This document shows positions 1 to 5,678 of a stretch of 6,097 bases of DNA, in pieces (position 1 is the first letter of the stretch; each line of letters starts with the position of its first letter). The notes beneath the pieces are model-generated. The model searched no databases. It saw only the letters and a list, made by a program, of their open reading frames with translations, and was not told the origin of the DNA. The translations under genes and the position numbers were made by a program. Source of the DNA: Dehalococcoidales bacterium (GTDB lineage Bacteria; Chloroflexota; Dehalococcoidia; Dehalococcoidales; UBA5627); the NCBI GenBank assembly GCA_012520835.1, contig JAAYNN010000032.1:1-6097 (forward strand). The letters run 5' to 3'.

Positions 1-62
1 ATATAGCATAATCAGAATGATTGCTCAAAAAAGCGAGGGAGTGGGAATGGAAACGCCATTGC

Positions 63-115
63 GAAATCCGATTTATCAGGATTTCTCCCCACCCTCCAGA
101 TCCTTCAGGATGACA
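63..115. repeat. Degenerate dispersed-repeat fragments
   Basis: Two short pieces resemble repeats seen elsewhere in the window. Bases 63-85 are a decayed version of the palindromic element found intact at 303-318 and 5513-5528. Bases 98-115 (agatccttcaggatgaca) look like a shortened form of the right arm of the hairpin at 174-203. No reading frame of interest crosses them. They are best read as remnants of intergenic repeat insertions. Confidence 0.45.
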
Positions 116-126
116 TTTAATTGCAC

Positions 127-203
127 TGTCATACTGAGCGCAGCGAAGCATCTAAATGCCATTCGATAAGCCTTAGATTCTTCGGCTTTGCCTCAGAATG
201 ACA
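127..203. repeat. Long imperfect hairpin repeat (REP-like)
   Basis: Bases 127-154 begin TGTCATACTGAGCGC and are nearly the reverse complement of bases 174-203, which end CAGAATGACA. The arms are about 28-30 nt with a few mismatches and a 19-nt loop (155-173). The TGTCATnCTGAG / gaag / atcta core resembles short intergenic hairpin repeats that I recall from many bacterial genomes. Arms of this length would fold strongly in RNA or in single-stranded DNA. No T-run follows, so I do not call it a terminator. Confidence 0.7.
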
Positions 204-235
204 ATTATATGGGTACCCCGCACAACTAAATTCCT

Positions 236-299
236 GATTGTCATGCTGGGTTTGTGGTAGCCTAACTGATTGTCATGCCGAGTTCGTGGTGGTCGAACG
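236..299. repeat. Two tandem 32-bp units
   Basis: Bases 236-267 and 268-299 are adjacent 32-bp units. Both start gattgtcatgc and share a central gtggt. I count seven mismatches between them, about 78% identity. Each carries the TGTCAT start of the hairpin repeat family at 127-203, so this looks like a local duplication within the repeat cluster rather than a coding signal. Confidence 0.55.
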
Positions 300-300
300 G

Positions 301-364
301 AGTCCCGATAAATCGGGATTTCATTCTGAACTACGGAACTCAACATCTGGAGTTGGGTGGTTAA
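301..364 (-). repeat. Dispersed repeat, copy A (inverted relative to 5471-5530)
   Basis: Read on the minus strand, this stretch starts ttaaccaccc, passes through atgttgagtt and ends in aatgaaatcccgatttatcg followed by ggact. The same order of blocks occurs on the plus strand at 5471-5530, with a 25-nt identical block (302-326 against 5505-5529) and small indels elsewhere. It contains the perfect palindrome at 303-318 (tcccgataaatcggga). The two copies lie in opposite orientation on either side of the serpin/sigma/anti-sigma block. Confidence 0.65.
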
Positions 365-425
365 TTCATGTTTTTCCCATCTCTGTATTCTTCATCAATC
401 CACATGGTTTCAAGATGACCGTATT

Positions 426-1703
426 TTATTCTGCCGGATTTACAACACTGCCGATAAACAAAATGGTATTGGTCTGGATATCGCGAATCAGGTAGATGAA
501 CGAATGGTCGAGGGTTACTTCGGCCTGTTCCATTACTCCCTTAACGTTGATAATAACCGCTGAGGCGGCAGCGGCTTCGGTGCCGGCTTCATCTACCGAG
601 ACGAAAGCCTTGTGAACGACATCCTCGATAAATAAATCATGGGTGCCGTCGATGCCGGAAAAGTCTGCGGTCATTTCAAAGGCATCCGTCATTCCCATGG
701 CTTTCAACGCATCCTTGGCGCTGAACTGCGACTCATATTCGAACCTGGGCATGGTCAGGGTAACATTGGCAGTCCGCATTTCGTCTATAATTGCAGCCAG
801 TTTTTCGGCATCGAAGGTTGCCTTAAATTGCTCGAAATTGCCATCCTCGGGGAGGATAATCAGCATCGAAAGCTCGTTGCCGTCATATTTCAGTTCGACT
901 GCCTGGTAGCTGTCGCCTTCAGCATAATTGAGGTTTTCGGTCTGGTGCATCATGGAAACGGTGACGGTGCTGCCGTCGGGGAGATAGAAAGTTCCGTCAG
1001 CGGTACTGGAAGTTTTGAAAGGAATTCCCCAGGCGGCATTGAAGTAGATGGCATTGGTTAAAACCAGCCGCGTCGTTTCGGAGATGATGCCTTTTTTAAT
1101 CAGGTCTTCGATTTTCCCTTCGGTCTGCTGGCTGACCCAGTCATTAATTGCCTGGCGGCAGGCTTCGGGGTCTGCCGTGAAATCCAGCAGCCTCAAACCG
1201 GCATCATAATTGACTGCCAGGGTATCCAGATATTCGTCGAGGAAGGCGTATTCGATTTGCCCCCAGATAGCGTTGATGATATTCAGCCTGAAGCCTTCTT
1301 CATCCTTGCCCTGATTGCTTTCTCCGCGCCTGGCAAGCTCGATTGCTAGATTATTAAAGGCGGCATGTAAATCCTCTTCCTCCAGTATGAAGTTGAGGGT
1401 TTTCGCCATCTGTTCTCTGGTAGCCCCTTCGGCACCGGCGTAGGTCATCGCCAGCGCTACGGAGAGGCTGTAAGGGGAGAAGAACATGTTGCCGTCATCA
1501 GCGGCACTGAGCTGTCGGTAGAGTGCCAGGGCAAACTCGTTATTGCCTTTAGCCAGTATTTCCATGTCGGAATAACTGACCTCGGGCGAGGTATCGTATT
1601 TTTTACCCGATTTAAGTTCCTGCGCGTACATCTGCGTTTGTGAACATGAGACGGTGCTTATCAGCAGTATTACGGCAAGCACGCTGAAAATTATTTTCTT
1701 CAT
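426..1703 (-). CDS. Serpin-family protease inhibitor, lipoprotein (downstream paralog)
   Basis: This is a 425-aa serpin (MEROPS family I4), a suicide inhibitor of serine or cysteine proteases. The N-terminus is a lipoprotein signal peptide: MKK, a hydrophobic stretch, then lipobox STVSC with the acylated Cys at 20, so the protein should sit on the outer face of the membrane. A linker of about 35 residues leads into helix A (NNEFALALYRQL). Conserved serpin elements include FFSPYSLSVALAMTYAGA, LVLTNAIYFNAAW and MMHQT. The hinge GTEAAAASA (from 374) is the small-residue type of inhibitory members. Counting from P17 Glu372 puts P1 at Lys388 and P1' at Gly389, which predicts trypsin-like targets. 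Residues 396-406 (VTLDHSFIYLI) fit the PROSITE serpin signature. The start is fixed by AAAGGAG 7-8 nt upstream. It is probably co-transcribed with the serpin at 1734-3014, 30 nt upstream. I see no truncation. The target protease is unknown. Confidence 0.95.
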   Translation of the reverse strand: MKKIIFSVLAVILLISTVSCSQTQMYAQELKSGKKYDTSPEVSYSDMEILAKGNNEFALALYRQLSAADDGNMFFSPYSLSVALAMTYAGAEGATREQMAKTLNFILEEEDLHAAFNNLAIELARRGESNQGKDEEGFRLNIINAIWGQIEYAFLDEYLDTLAVNYDAGLRLLDFTADPEACRQAINDWVSQQTEGKIEDLIKKGIISETTRLVLTNAIYFNAAWGIPFKTSSTADGTFYLPDGSTVTVSMMHQTENLNYAEGDSYQAVELKYDGNELSMLIILPEDGNFEQFKATFDAEKLAAIIDEMRTANVTLTMPRFEYESQFSAKDALKAMGMTDAFEMTADFSGIDGTHDLFIEDVVHKAFVSVDEAGTEAAAASAVIINVKGVMEQAEVTLDHSFIYLIRDIQTNTILFIGSVVNPAE

Positions 1704-1710
1704 TTTTATA

Positions 1711-1718
1711 TCTCCTTT
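1711..1718 (-). promoter_or_regulatory. Ribosome binding site of the downstream serpin
   Basis: On the minus strand this reads AAAGGAGA, 7 nt before the ATG at 1703. It is a strong Shine-Dalgarno sequence within the 30-nt gap between the serpin genes, so the second gene is translated independently from a shared transcript. Confidence 0.75.
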
Positions 1719-1733
1719 GCACTGGCCTGCAAT

Positions 1734-3014
1734 CTATACAGCCGGATTGATGACTCTTCCGATAAACAGGGTGGAACCGGTGGTGATATCCCTGATAAGA
1801 AAGATGAACGAATGATTGATATTGACCTCACCGATTTCTATTGGCATGGAGGTTGCTATGAAGATAACGGCGGTAGCGGCTGCCGCTTCGGTGCCCTCTT
1901 CATCGACCGAGACGAATGCCTTGTGAATGATATCGCTGATGATAAGGTCGGTCTTATCGGTTATGCCTGAGAAGTCTGCAAAATCGGAGAAGGCGTCGGT
2001 CATTCCCATTGCCTTCAAGGCGGCCTTCAAGCTGAAATCCGATTCGAATTCGAATTTAGGCATGCTGAGGTTGACCTGTCCGTAGTTCATACTGTGGAGT
2101 ATGCCATCTATTACTTCCGCTGTCAGCGAATTTTCGAAATCGGTAAAAGTGCCTTCGTCCGGCATGATAATAACCATCGACATATTGTGGATGTCATAGA
2201 GCAATTCGATGGCTGTATAATCATCACCATTTATATAGCTGAATTTGTCGGTCTGATGCATCATCGGTACGCTGACAGTAGTCCCATCCGGAAGATAGAA
2301 GGTATCGTTATAGGTATAATCCTCGTTGAACTGGTGCAGCCAGGCGGCGTTGAAGTAGATGGCATTGGTGAGTACCAGCCTTGTTATTTCACTGATAGCC
2401 CCTTCGGGGATGAGGTCTTCGATTTTTCCGTTGGTCTGCTCATAAACCCAGTCATTGATTACCTTGCGGCATGCTTCGGGCTCTTTTTCATAATCTAGAA
2501 GTCGGATACCGGCATCGTAGTTTTCAGCCAGTACATCCAGGAAAGCCTGCATAAACTCGAAGCCGCGCTGCCCCCAGGTGGCATTGACGATATTAAGCTC
2601 GAAGCCCTGCGCCTCGCTGTTTTCAGGCACTTCGTTGCGGCTGTTGAGCTCGATGGACAGCTTGTTGAAAGCTTTATGCAGTTCTTCGTTTTCCAGCAGG
2701 AACTTCAAGGTTTCTGCCATCTGTTCCTCGGTTTGCCCGTTGGCTCCGGCATAAGTCATTGCCAGCGCCAGGGAGATACTGTAAGGGGAATAGAAGAAGT
2801 TGCCTTCCTTGGTGGCGGCAAGCTGCCTGTAGAGGTCGAAGGCGAACTCGTTATTGCCTTTTACCAGTTCTGCCAGCACCGAGTCGCTGACAGTCGGGGA
2901 ACTATCGTACGCCTTATCCGATTTGGCTTCGGCGCCGTATTCCTGCGTTTGTGCGCAGGAGAACGTGCTGAAGAGCAGCACAGCGCTTAAGAGTATAAAA
3001 AGTACTTTTTTCAT
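1734..3014 (-). CDS. Serpin-family protease inhibitor, lipoprotein (upstream paralog)
   Basis: This 426-aa serpin is a close paralog of the gene at 426-1703 and collinear with it almost throughout. It has a lipoprotein signal peptide with lipobox STFSC (Cys20), so it is predicted to be membrane-anchored and extracytoplasmic. Framework landmarks are NNEFAFDLYRQL, FYSPYSISLALAMTYAGA, LVLTNAIYFNAAW and MPKFEFESDF. The hinge EEGTEAAAATAV (from 372) is a textbook inhibitory hinge. Counting from P17 Glu372 gives P1 Thr388 and P1' Ser389, with Met390 next, which suggests elastase-, subtilisin- or chymotrypsin-like targets, unlike the Lys of the paralog. Residues 397-407 (VNINHSFIFLI) match the serpin signature. 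The frame stays open upstream to 3137, but I choose ATG 3014 because it yields the signal peptide and has GGAGGT 6 nt upstream. It is the first gene of the serpin operon, divergent from the sigma gene. Confidence 0.94.
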   Translation of the reverse strand: MKKVLFILLSAVLLFSTFSCAQTQEYGAEAKSDKAYDSSPTVSDSVLAELVKGNNEFAFDLYRQLAATKEGNFFYSPYSISLALAMTYAGANGQTEEQMAETLKFLLENEELHKAFNKLSIELNSRNEVPENSEAQGFELNIVNATWGQRGFEFMQAFLDVLAENYDAGIRLLDYEKEPEACRKVINDWVYEQTNGKIEDLIPEGAISEITRLVLTNAIYFNAAWLHQFNEDYTYNDTFYLPDGTTVSVPMMHQTDKFSYINGDDYTAIELLYDIHNMSMVIIMPDEGTFTDFENSLTAEVIDGILHSMNYGQVNLSMPKFEFESDFSLKAALKAMGMTDAFSDFADFSGITDKTDLIISDIIHKAFVSVDEEGTEAAAATAVIFIATSMPIEIGEVNINHSFIFLIRDITTGSTLFIGRVINPAV

Positions 3015-3020
3015 GGGTGA

Positions 3021-3026
3021 ACCTCC
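3021..3026 (-). promoter_or_regulatory. Ribosome binding site that fixes the upstream serpin start
   Basis: On the minus strand this reads GGAGGT with a 6-nt spacer to the ATG at 3014. It supports the signal-peptide start over the longer in-frame start at 3137, whose extra 41 residues are basic and not lipoprotein-like. Confidence 0.8.
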
Positions 3027-3047
3027 GGTTATTCTCTGTATTCTACT

Positions 3048-3076
3048 ATTATAACGTCGGAAATGCCGCGGGGTTA
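3048..3076 (-). promoter_or_regulatory. Candidate promoter of the serpin operon (TATAAT plus ECF-like element)
   Basis: On the minus strand a perfect TATAAT lies at 3053-3048, 33 nt before the ATG, a normal leader length. The matching housekeeping -35 (TAACCC, 17-bp spacer) is poor. The same DNA also fits an ECF layout: AAC at 3075-3073, a 16-nt spacer, then CGTT at 3056-3053, similar in form to the TGAAAC-N16-CGTA class known for SigW-type factors. The divergent neighbour is an ECF sigma gene, so dual or ECF-dependent transcription is plausible. The element is short and could be chance. Confidence 0.45.
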
Positions 3077-3097
3077 GGGGGGAATATAATATTTTAT

Positions 3098-3126
3098 GCG
3101 ATTTTTTATTAATAAAATCTGATCGC
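3098..3126. repeat. AT-rich inverted repeat between the divergent promoters
   Basis: Arms gatttt (3100-3105) and aaaatc (3114-3119) flank an 8-nt loop, and outer gcgat (3098-3102) and atcgc (3122-3126) extend the symmetry with a small bulge. It lies upstream of the serpin promoter. It could be a regulator site or a hairpin in the divergent spacer. There is no direct evidence of function. Confidence 0.3.
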
Positions 3127-3180
3127 CCTGACTTCATACTCTGAAATTAGAGCAGGGGATGACAAAATTGAATGTCATTC

Positions 3181-3266
3181 TAATCCTAAATTTATACCCT
3201 GCCATATTTGCTGTCTTGATGGTGTGCCGACAGGCCGGGATGAATTATGGTATTTTATTTCGCTTT
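3181..3266 (+). repeat. 86-bp dispersed repeat, copy 1
   Basis: It matches bases 5543-5628 over the full 86 nt with about five substitutions and two compensating one-base indels, roughly 92% identity. Both copies begin taatccta, share gtgtgccgacaggccggga and end attttatttcgcttt. Here the repeat lies about 120 nt upstream of the sigma factor start, in the same orientation as the copy before ybeY. The minus strand is open through it as part of an 86-codon frame (3175-3435), but copy 2 does not keep that frame, so I regard it as non-coding. A shared regulatory role is possible but unproven. Confidence 0.8.
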
Positions 3267-3384
3267 CCATAAAATTGTATAAAATAGTCGGTTCAAGTAG
3301 TACAATGTCATAAAAGATTTTAAAATGTCCACTTTCAATCTCCTCGAGCATTCTTATATATAGAGGGTGAAAGGAAACAGTATT

Positions 3385-3936
3385 TTGGATAATGCGCAGG
3401 CTATAAACGAAGAGGTAACGCTGGCTATAGCGCAAGTCCGCCGGGGGAATATTGGCGCTTTCACGGAAATCGTCGAAAAATACCAGTCGGCTATCGTGAG
3501 ATATTTATATAGGATGACGGGAGATTATGAAACGGCGAAAGACCTGGCTCAGGATACTTTCGTCAATGCATACAAGGGAATTTTTAAAACAGATTCCGAG
3601 CTTTCTTTCAAGCCATGGCTTTACCGTATCGCCACCAACAATGCCCTGCAATATAACAGGAGAAGGAAAATAATCTCGTTTATCTCTTTTTCCGATTTGT
3701 CCGAAAACAGCCCTGTGTTGAAAGAATCGAGTGGGAATTCCGAAGATAACCTTTTTATCAGGCAAACGCTTGCTAAAATTCCGTACGACCAGCGGATTTG
3801 TCTGGTGCTGCATTATGTCGAAGGTTTCAAGTATCGGGAAATTGCGGAAATCCTTGGCATTACCAAAGAAGCTGTCGGCAAGCGGGTTGCCAGGGGGAGC
3901 AAGCAATTTCAGGTTTTATATGGGGAGTGCAGGTGA
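3385..3936 (+). CDS. ECF-family RNA polymerase sigma factor (sigma-70 family)
   Basis: This is a small group 4 (ECF) sigma factor of 183 aa that directs core RNA polymerase to a dedicated set of promoters. Region 2 spans about residues 22-95, with AFTEIVEKYQ, then DLAQDTFVNAYKG (core binding) and PWLYRIATNNALQYNRRRK (-10 recognition). Region 4 spans about 125-180 and ends in a helix-turn-helix, YREIAEILGITKEAVGKRV, for -35 recognition. Regions 1 and 3 are absent, as usual for the group. I choose the TTG start at 3385 because AAAGGA at 3370-3375 lies 9 nt upstream. A GTG at 3367 would add six residues but has gagg abutting it with no spacer. The gene ends 1 nt before the anti-sigma gene and so is very likely co-transcribed and translationally coupled with it. 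No clear sigma-A promoter or autoregulatory motif was found upstream. The regulon is unknown; the divergent serpins are the obvious candidates. Confidence 0.92.
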   Translation: MDNAQAINEEVTLAIAQVRRGNIGAFTEIVEKYQSAIVRYLYRMTGDYETAKDLAQDTFVNAYKGIFKTDSELSFKPWLYRIATNNALQYNRRRKIISFISFSDLSENSPVLKESSGNSEDNLFIRQTLAKIPYDQRICLVLHYVEGFKYREIAEILGITKEAVGKRVARGSKQFQVLYGECR

Positions 3937-3937
3937 G

Positions 3938-5386
3938 ATGAGATGTTTCGATTATGAAGAGTTGTTATCGGCTTATGCCGGCGATGAGCTTTCCCGTGCA
4001 CAGAGGGAGTTTATCGAAGAGCACCTTGCGGTATGCGCAGATTGCAGGGATGCACTGGCAGGCTTTAAAAGTGTCCGGCAGCGGCTTGGCGCCTTGAGCG
4101 TCATGGAGCAAAAGCCGGATATAAAAGTCGGAGTTATGTCTAAAATCAATGGAATCGGTGGTAGCGGCCGTAAGTCGAACTGGCTGCGTCCCGCTGTATT
4201 TGCGTTTTCAGTAGTGGCTATCGTAGCCATGCTGTTTGTCTTGCAGCCGTGGAGCGGGAACAATGGTTATAATACTATTCTTGCCAAGGCGAAAGAGGCG
4301 GCGGGAAATATACAATCCTATTGTGTCAACAGCTATGATACAACAGTAAATATTGATAACCCTGAAATTATAGGTTCCGTTACGGATAATACCTTTGAAT
4401 TCATCCTGCCTGACCTCGCACATTTAACTTATTATCACTCTTATCCTTCCACTCATAATGGTATTACAACTCTGAAAGAAGAGAGTTTTGAGATTTATTA
4501 TGACGGGGAATATCAATATTATCAGACAGAGGATAAGGATTATTTGTTGCAGACAGCCGGTGACCTGTATTATTTATTTTGTGGAAATGGGGGAACCATG
4601 AGCCAGGAACATGCCGTTGCGATGCTGGAATTTATGGATAAACCGGAACAGCTGGCTGACGAGATTATAGATGGTTTTCCCTGCCTGCATTATATCGGAA
4701 ACCTGAAGATTGGTGACTTCAGGGCTGAAATATGGATCGGGAAAGACGACTATTTGGTACGCCAGATAAAACAGGTTATTCAGAGTGGAAAATATATCGA
4801 AACACATATTACCCGTTACTATAATTTCAATGCGGATATTATTATAGAACTTCCGCTGGACGATTCCGGCAATCTGTTATCAGGATGGGAAAAGGAAGTC
4901 TATGAATTAGGCTTCGATATAATACCTGTTGATGAAGCCATAGTTTCCATTACCGGGGAAGAGGACTGGAGCGACCCGGCTGTAATGAGGGCTGTTTTTG
5001 ATTTGTTCTGTTATTCATCCGACCCGATAATTTTCTTCAACGCTTTGCCGAAAGAAGGGCAGCAGGTAATTAGGAATTACATTGAAGGTATGGCTTATAC
5101 TGAAGAAACTTCAACCAAAGTAGTAAGTTATGGTTTTAACGATGGGGTGTTGCATTATACCAATACCGATATAGGCATTGATGTTTATGTCGATACTAAC
5201 GCGATAAACGGAGAAGATGTCATAGTGGACGATGTCGACGGAACATTAAAAAAATGGATTGACACTATTAAAGCTGCCGATCCGCAGGCATACTTTGATG
5301 CTTTTTCGGATGAGATAAAAAAGGAAATGGTAAGTGCTCTATCCGTTGATAGCTTTTCTTCTAAACTGATTTCTATGCTGGACTAG
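3938..5386 (+). CDS. Membrane-anchored zinc-finger anti-sigma factor with large outer sensor domain
   Basis: This 482-aa single-pass protein should hold the sigma factor encoded just upstream inactive. Its cytoplasmic N-terminus has the ZAS/zf-HC2 pattern: Cys3, then His29-x3-Cys33-x2-Cys36 (HLAVCADC). A basic stretch precedes one membrane segment at about 84-102 (PAVFAFSVVAIVAMLFVL). The outer part, about 380 aa, is unusually large. Residues from about 112 to 310 (AKAKEAAGNIQSY, DGEYQYYQTEDKDYL, AEIWIGKDDYLVRQI, then RYYNFNADIIIELP) resemble the LolA/LppX/RseB-like beta-sheet fold often attached to anti-sigma factors. The last 170 or so residues I do not recognise. Four outer cysteines (129, 215, 249, 358) could form disulfides. 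The frame is open back to 3731 inside the sigma gene, but ATG 3938 starts the zinc domain correctly, 1 nt after the sigma stop, with GGGGAG 11 nt upstream. Confidence 0.88.
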   Translation: MRCFDYEELLSAYAGDELSRAQREFIEEHLAVCADCRDALAGFKSVRQRLGALSVMEQKPDIKVGVMSKINGIGGSGRKSNWLRPAVFAFSVVAIVAMLFVLQPWSGNNGYNTILAKAKEAAGNIQSYCVNSYDTTVNIDNPEIIGSVTDNTFEFILPDLAHLTYYHSYPSTHNGITTLKEESFEIYYDGEYQYYQTEDKDYLLQTAGDLYYLFCGNGGTMSQEHAVAMLEFMDKPEQLADEIIDGFPCLHYIGNLKIGDFRAEIWIGKDDYLVRQIKQVIQSGKYIETHITRYYNFNADIIIELPLDDSGNLLSGWEKEVYELGFDIIPVDEAIVSITGEEDWSDPAVMRAVFDLFCYSSDPIIFFNALPKEGQQVIRNYIEGMAYTEETSTKVVSYGFNDGVLHYTNTDIGIDVYVDTNAINGEDVIVDDVDGTLKKWIDTIKAADPQAYFDAFSDEIKKEMVSALSVDSFSSKLISMLD

Positions 5387-5420
5387 ATATCAGTTATTTA
5401 GTGTTCCTCTGTCTCCAAAC

Positions 5421-5474
5421 GAAGGCTTTCCGAATTGATGAGAGGTAGGGGAGCCTTCATGTTTTATCTTTTAA
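5421..5474 (+). terminator. Rho-independent-type terminator of the sigma/anti-sigma operon
   Basis: gaaggct (5421-5427) pairs with agccttc (5452-5458). Two G-T pairs and two C-G pairs extend the stem to 11 bp around a 16-nt loop. A T-rich but interrupted tail (gttttatctttt) follows, about 35 nt past the anti-sigma stop. The broken T-run makes it moderate in strength. Confidence 0.6.
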
Positions 5475-5530
5475 CCACCCTGTATGTTGAGTTTCGGCAA
5501 GCTGAAATGAAATCCCGATTTATCGGGACT
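5471..5530 (+). repeat. Dispersed repeat, copy B (inverted relative to 301-364)
   Basis: It is the plus-strand counterpart of the minus-strand copy at 301-364. It shares ttaaccaccc, atgttgagtt and a 25-nt identical block that includes the palindrome tcccgatttatcggga (5513-5528). The 5' end abuts the terminator tail, and the next dispersed repeat begins 12 nt downstream, so this spacer is almost entirely made of repeats. Confidence 0.65.
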
Positions 5531-5542
5531 GCCGGATGATGG

Positions 5543-5628
5543 TAATCCTAATTTATACCCCTGTCATATTTGCTGTCTTTATGGTGTGCCGACAGGCCGG
5601 GATGGAGTATGGCATTTTATTTCGCTTT
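5543..5628 (+). repeat. 86-bp dispersed repeat, copy 2
   Basis: This is the second copy of the element at 3181-3266, in the same orientation, about 92% identical, ending 14 nt before the -35 box of ybeY. With copy 1 it brackets the sigma/anti-sigma operon as direct repeats 2.36 kb apart. Homologous recombination between them would delete exactly that operon. Confidence 0.8.
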
Positions 5629-5642
5629 ACTATCAAAAATGA

Positions 5643-5671
5643 TTGTCGGCACCTCATTCCTGTGCTATGAT
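5643..5671 (+). promoter_or_regulatory. Housekeeping promoter of ybeY, extended -10
   Basis: TTGTCG (5643-5648, four of six consensus bases) is separated by exactly 17 bp from TATGAT (5666-5671), which is preceded by TG at 5663-5664 as an extended -10. Transcription should start 6-7 nt further on, at about 5678-5679. That coincides with the ATG of ybeY and implies a leaderless mRNA. Confidence 0.65.
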
Positions 5672-5678
5672 GAGCACT

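Noticed and set aside
303..318. Palindrome tcccgataaatcggga as terminator of the serpin operon
   Set aside because: It lies over 100 nt beyond the serpin stop, has a very short stem-loop and no T-run on the minus-strand transcript. It is better explained as part of the dispersed repeat.
1..425. CRISPR array or RNA gene in the repeat-rich left end
   Set aside because: Repeat units are degenerate, differently oriented and unevenly spaced, with no regular spacers. I saw no tRNA or rRNA pattern.
238..563. Two plus-strand frames of 85 and 68 codons
   Set aside because: They consist of the repeat cluster and the antisense of the serpin C-terminus, with no recognisable motifs or ribosome binding site.
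639..2990. Plus-strand frames antisense to the serpins (639-1061, 643-909, 2094-2498, 2676-2990)
   Set aside because: They are shadow frames: their composition follows from the opposite serpin codons and they lack starts with Shine-Dalgarno signals.
3015..3137. 41-residue N-terminal extension of the upstream serpin
   Set aside because: It would bury a complete lipoprotein signal peptide and a well-placed GGAGGT. The extension is basic and unlike any export signal, and it runs across the predicted promoter.
3175..3435. 86-codon minus-strand frame over the intergenic region
   Set aside because: It crosses the start of the sigma gene and one copy of the 86-bp repeat. The second repeat copy does not keep the same frame, and no Shine-Dalgarno or known domain is seen.
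3731..3937. N-terminal extension of the anti-sigma factor inside the sigma gene
   Set aside because: This is an out-of-frame overlap with the conserved sigma region 4. The zinc-domain pattern starts cleanly with Cys3 from ATG 3938, just after the sigma stop.
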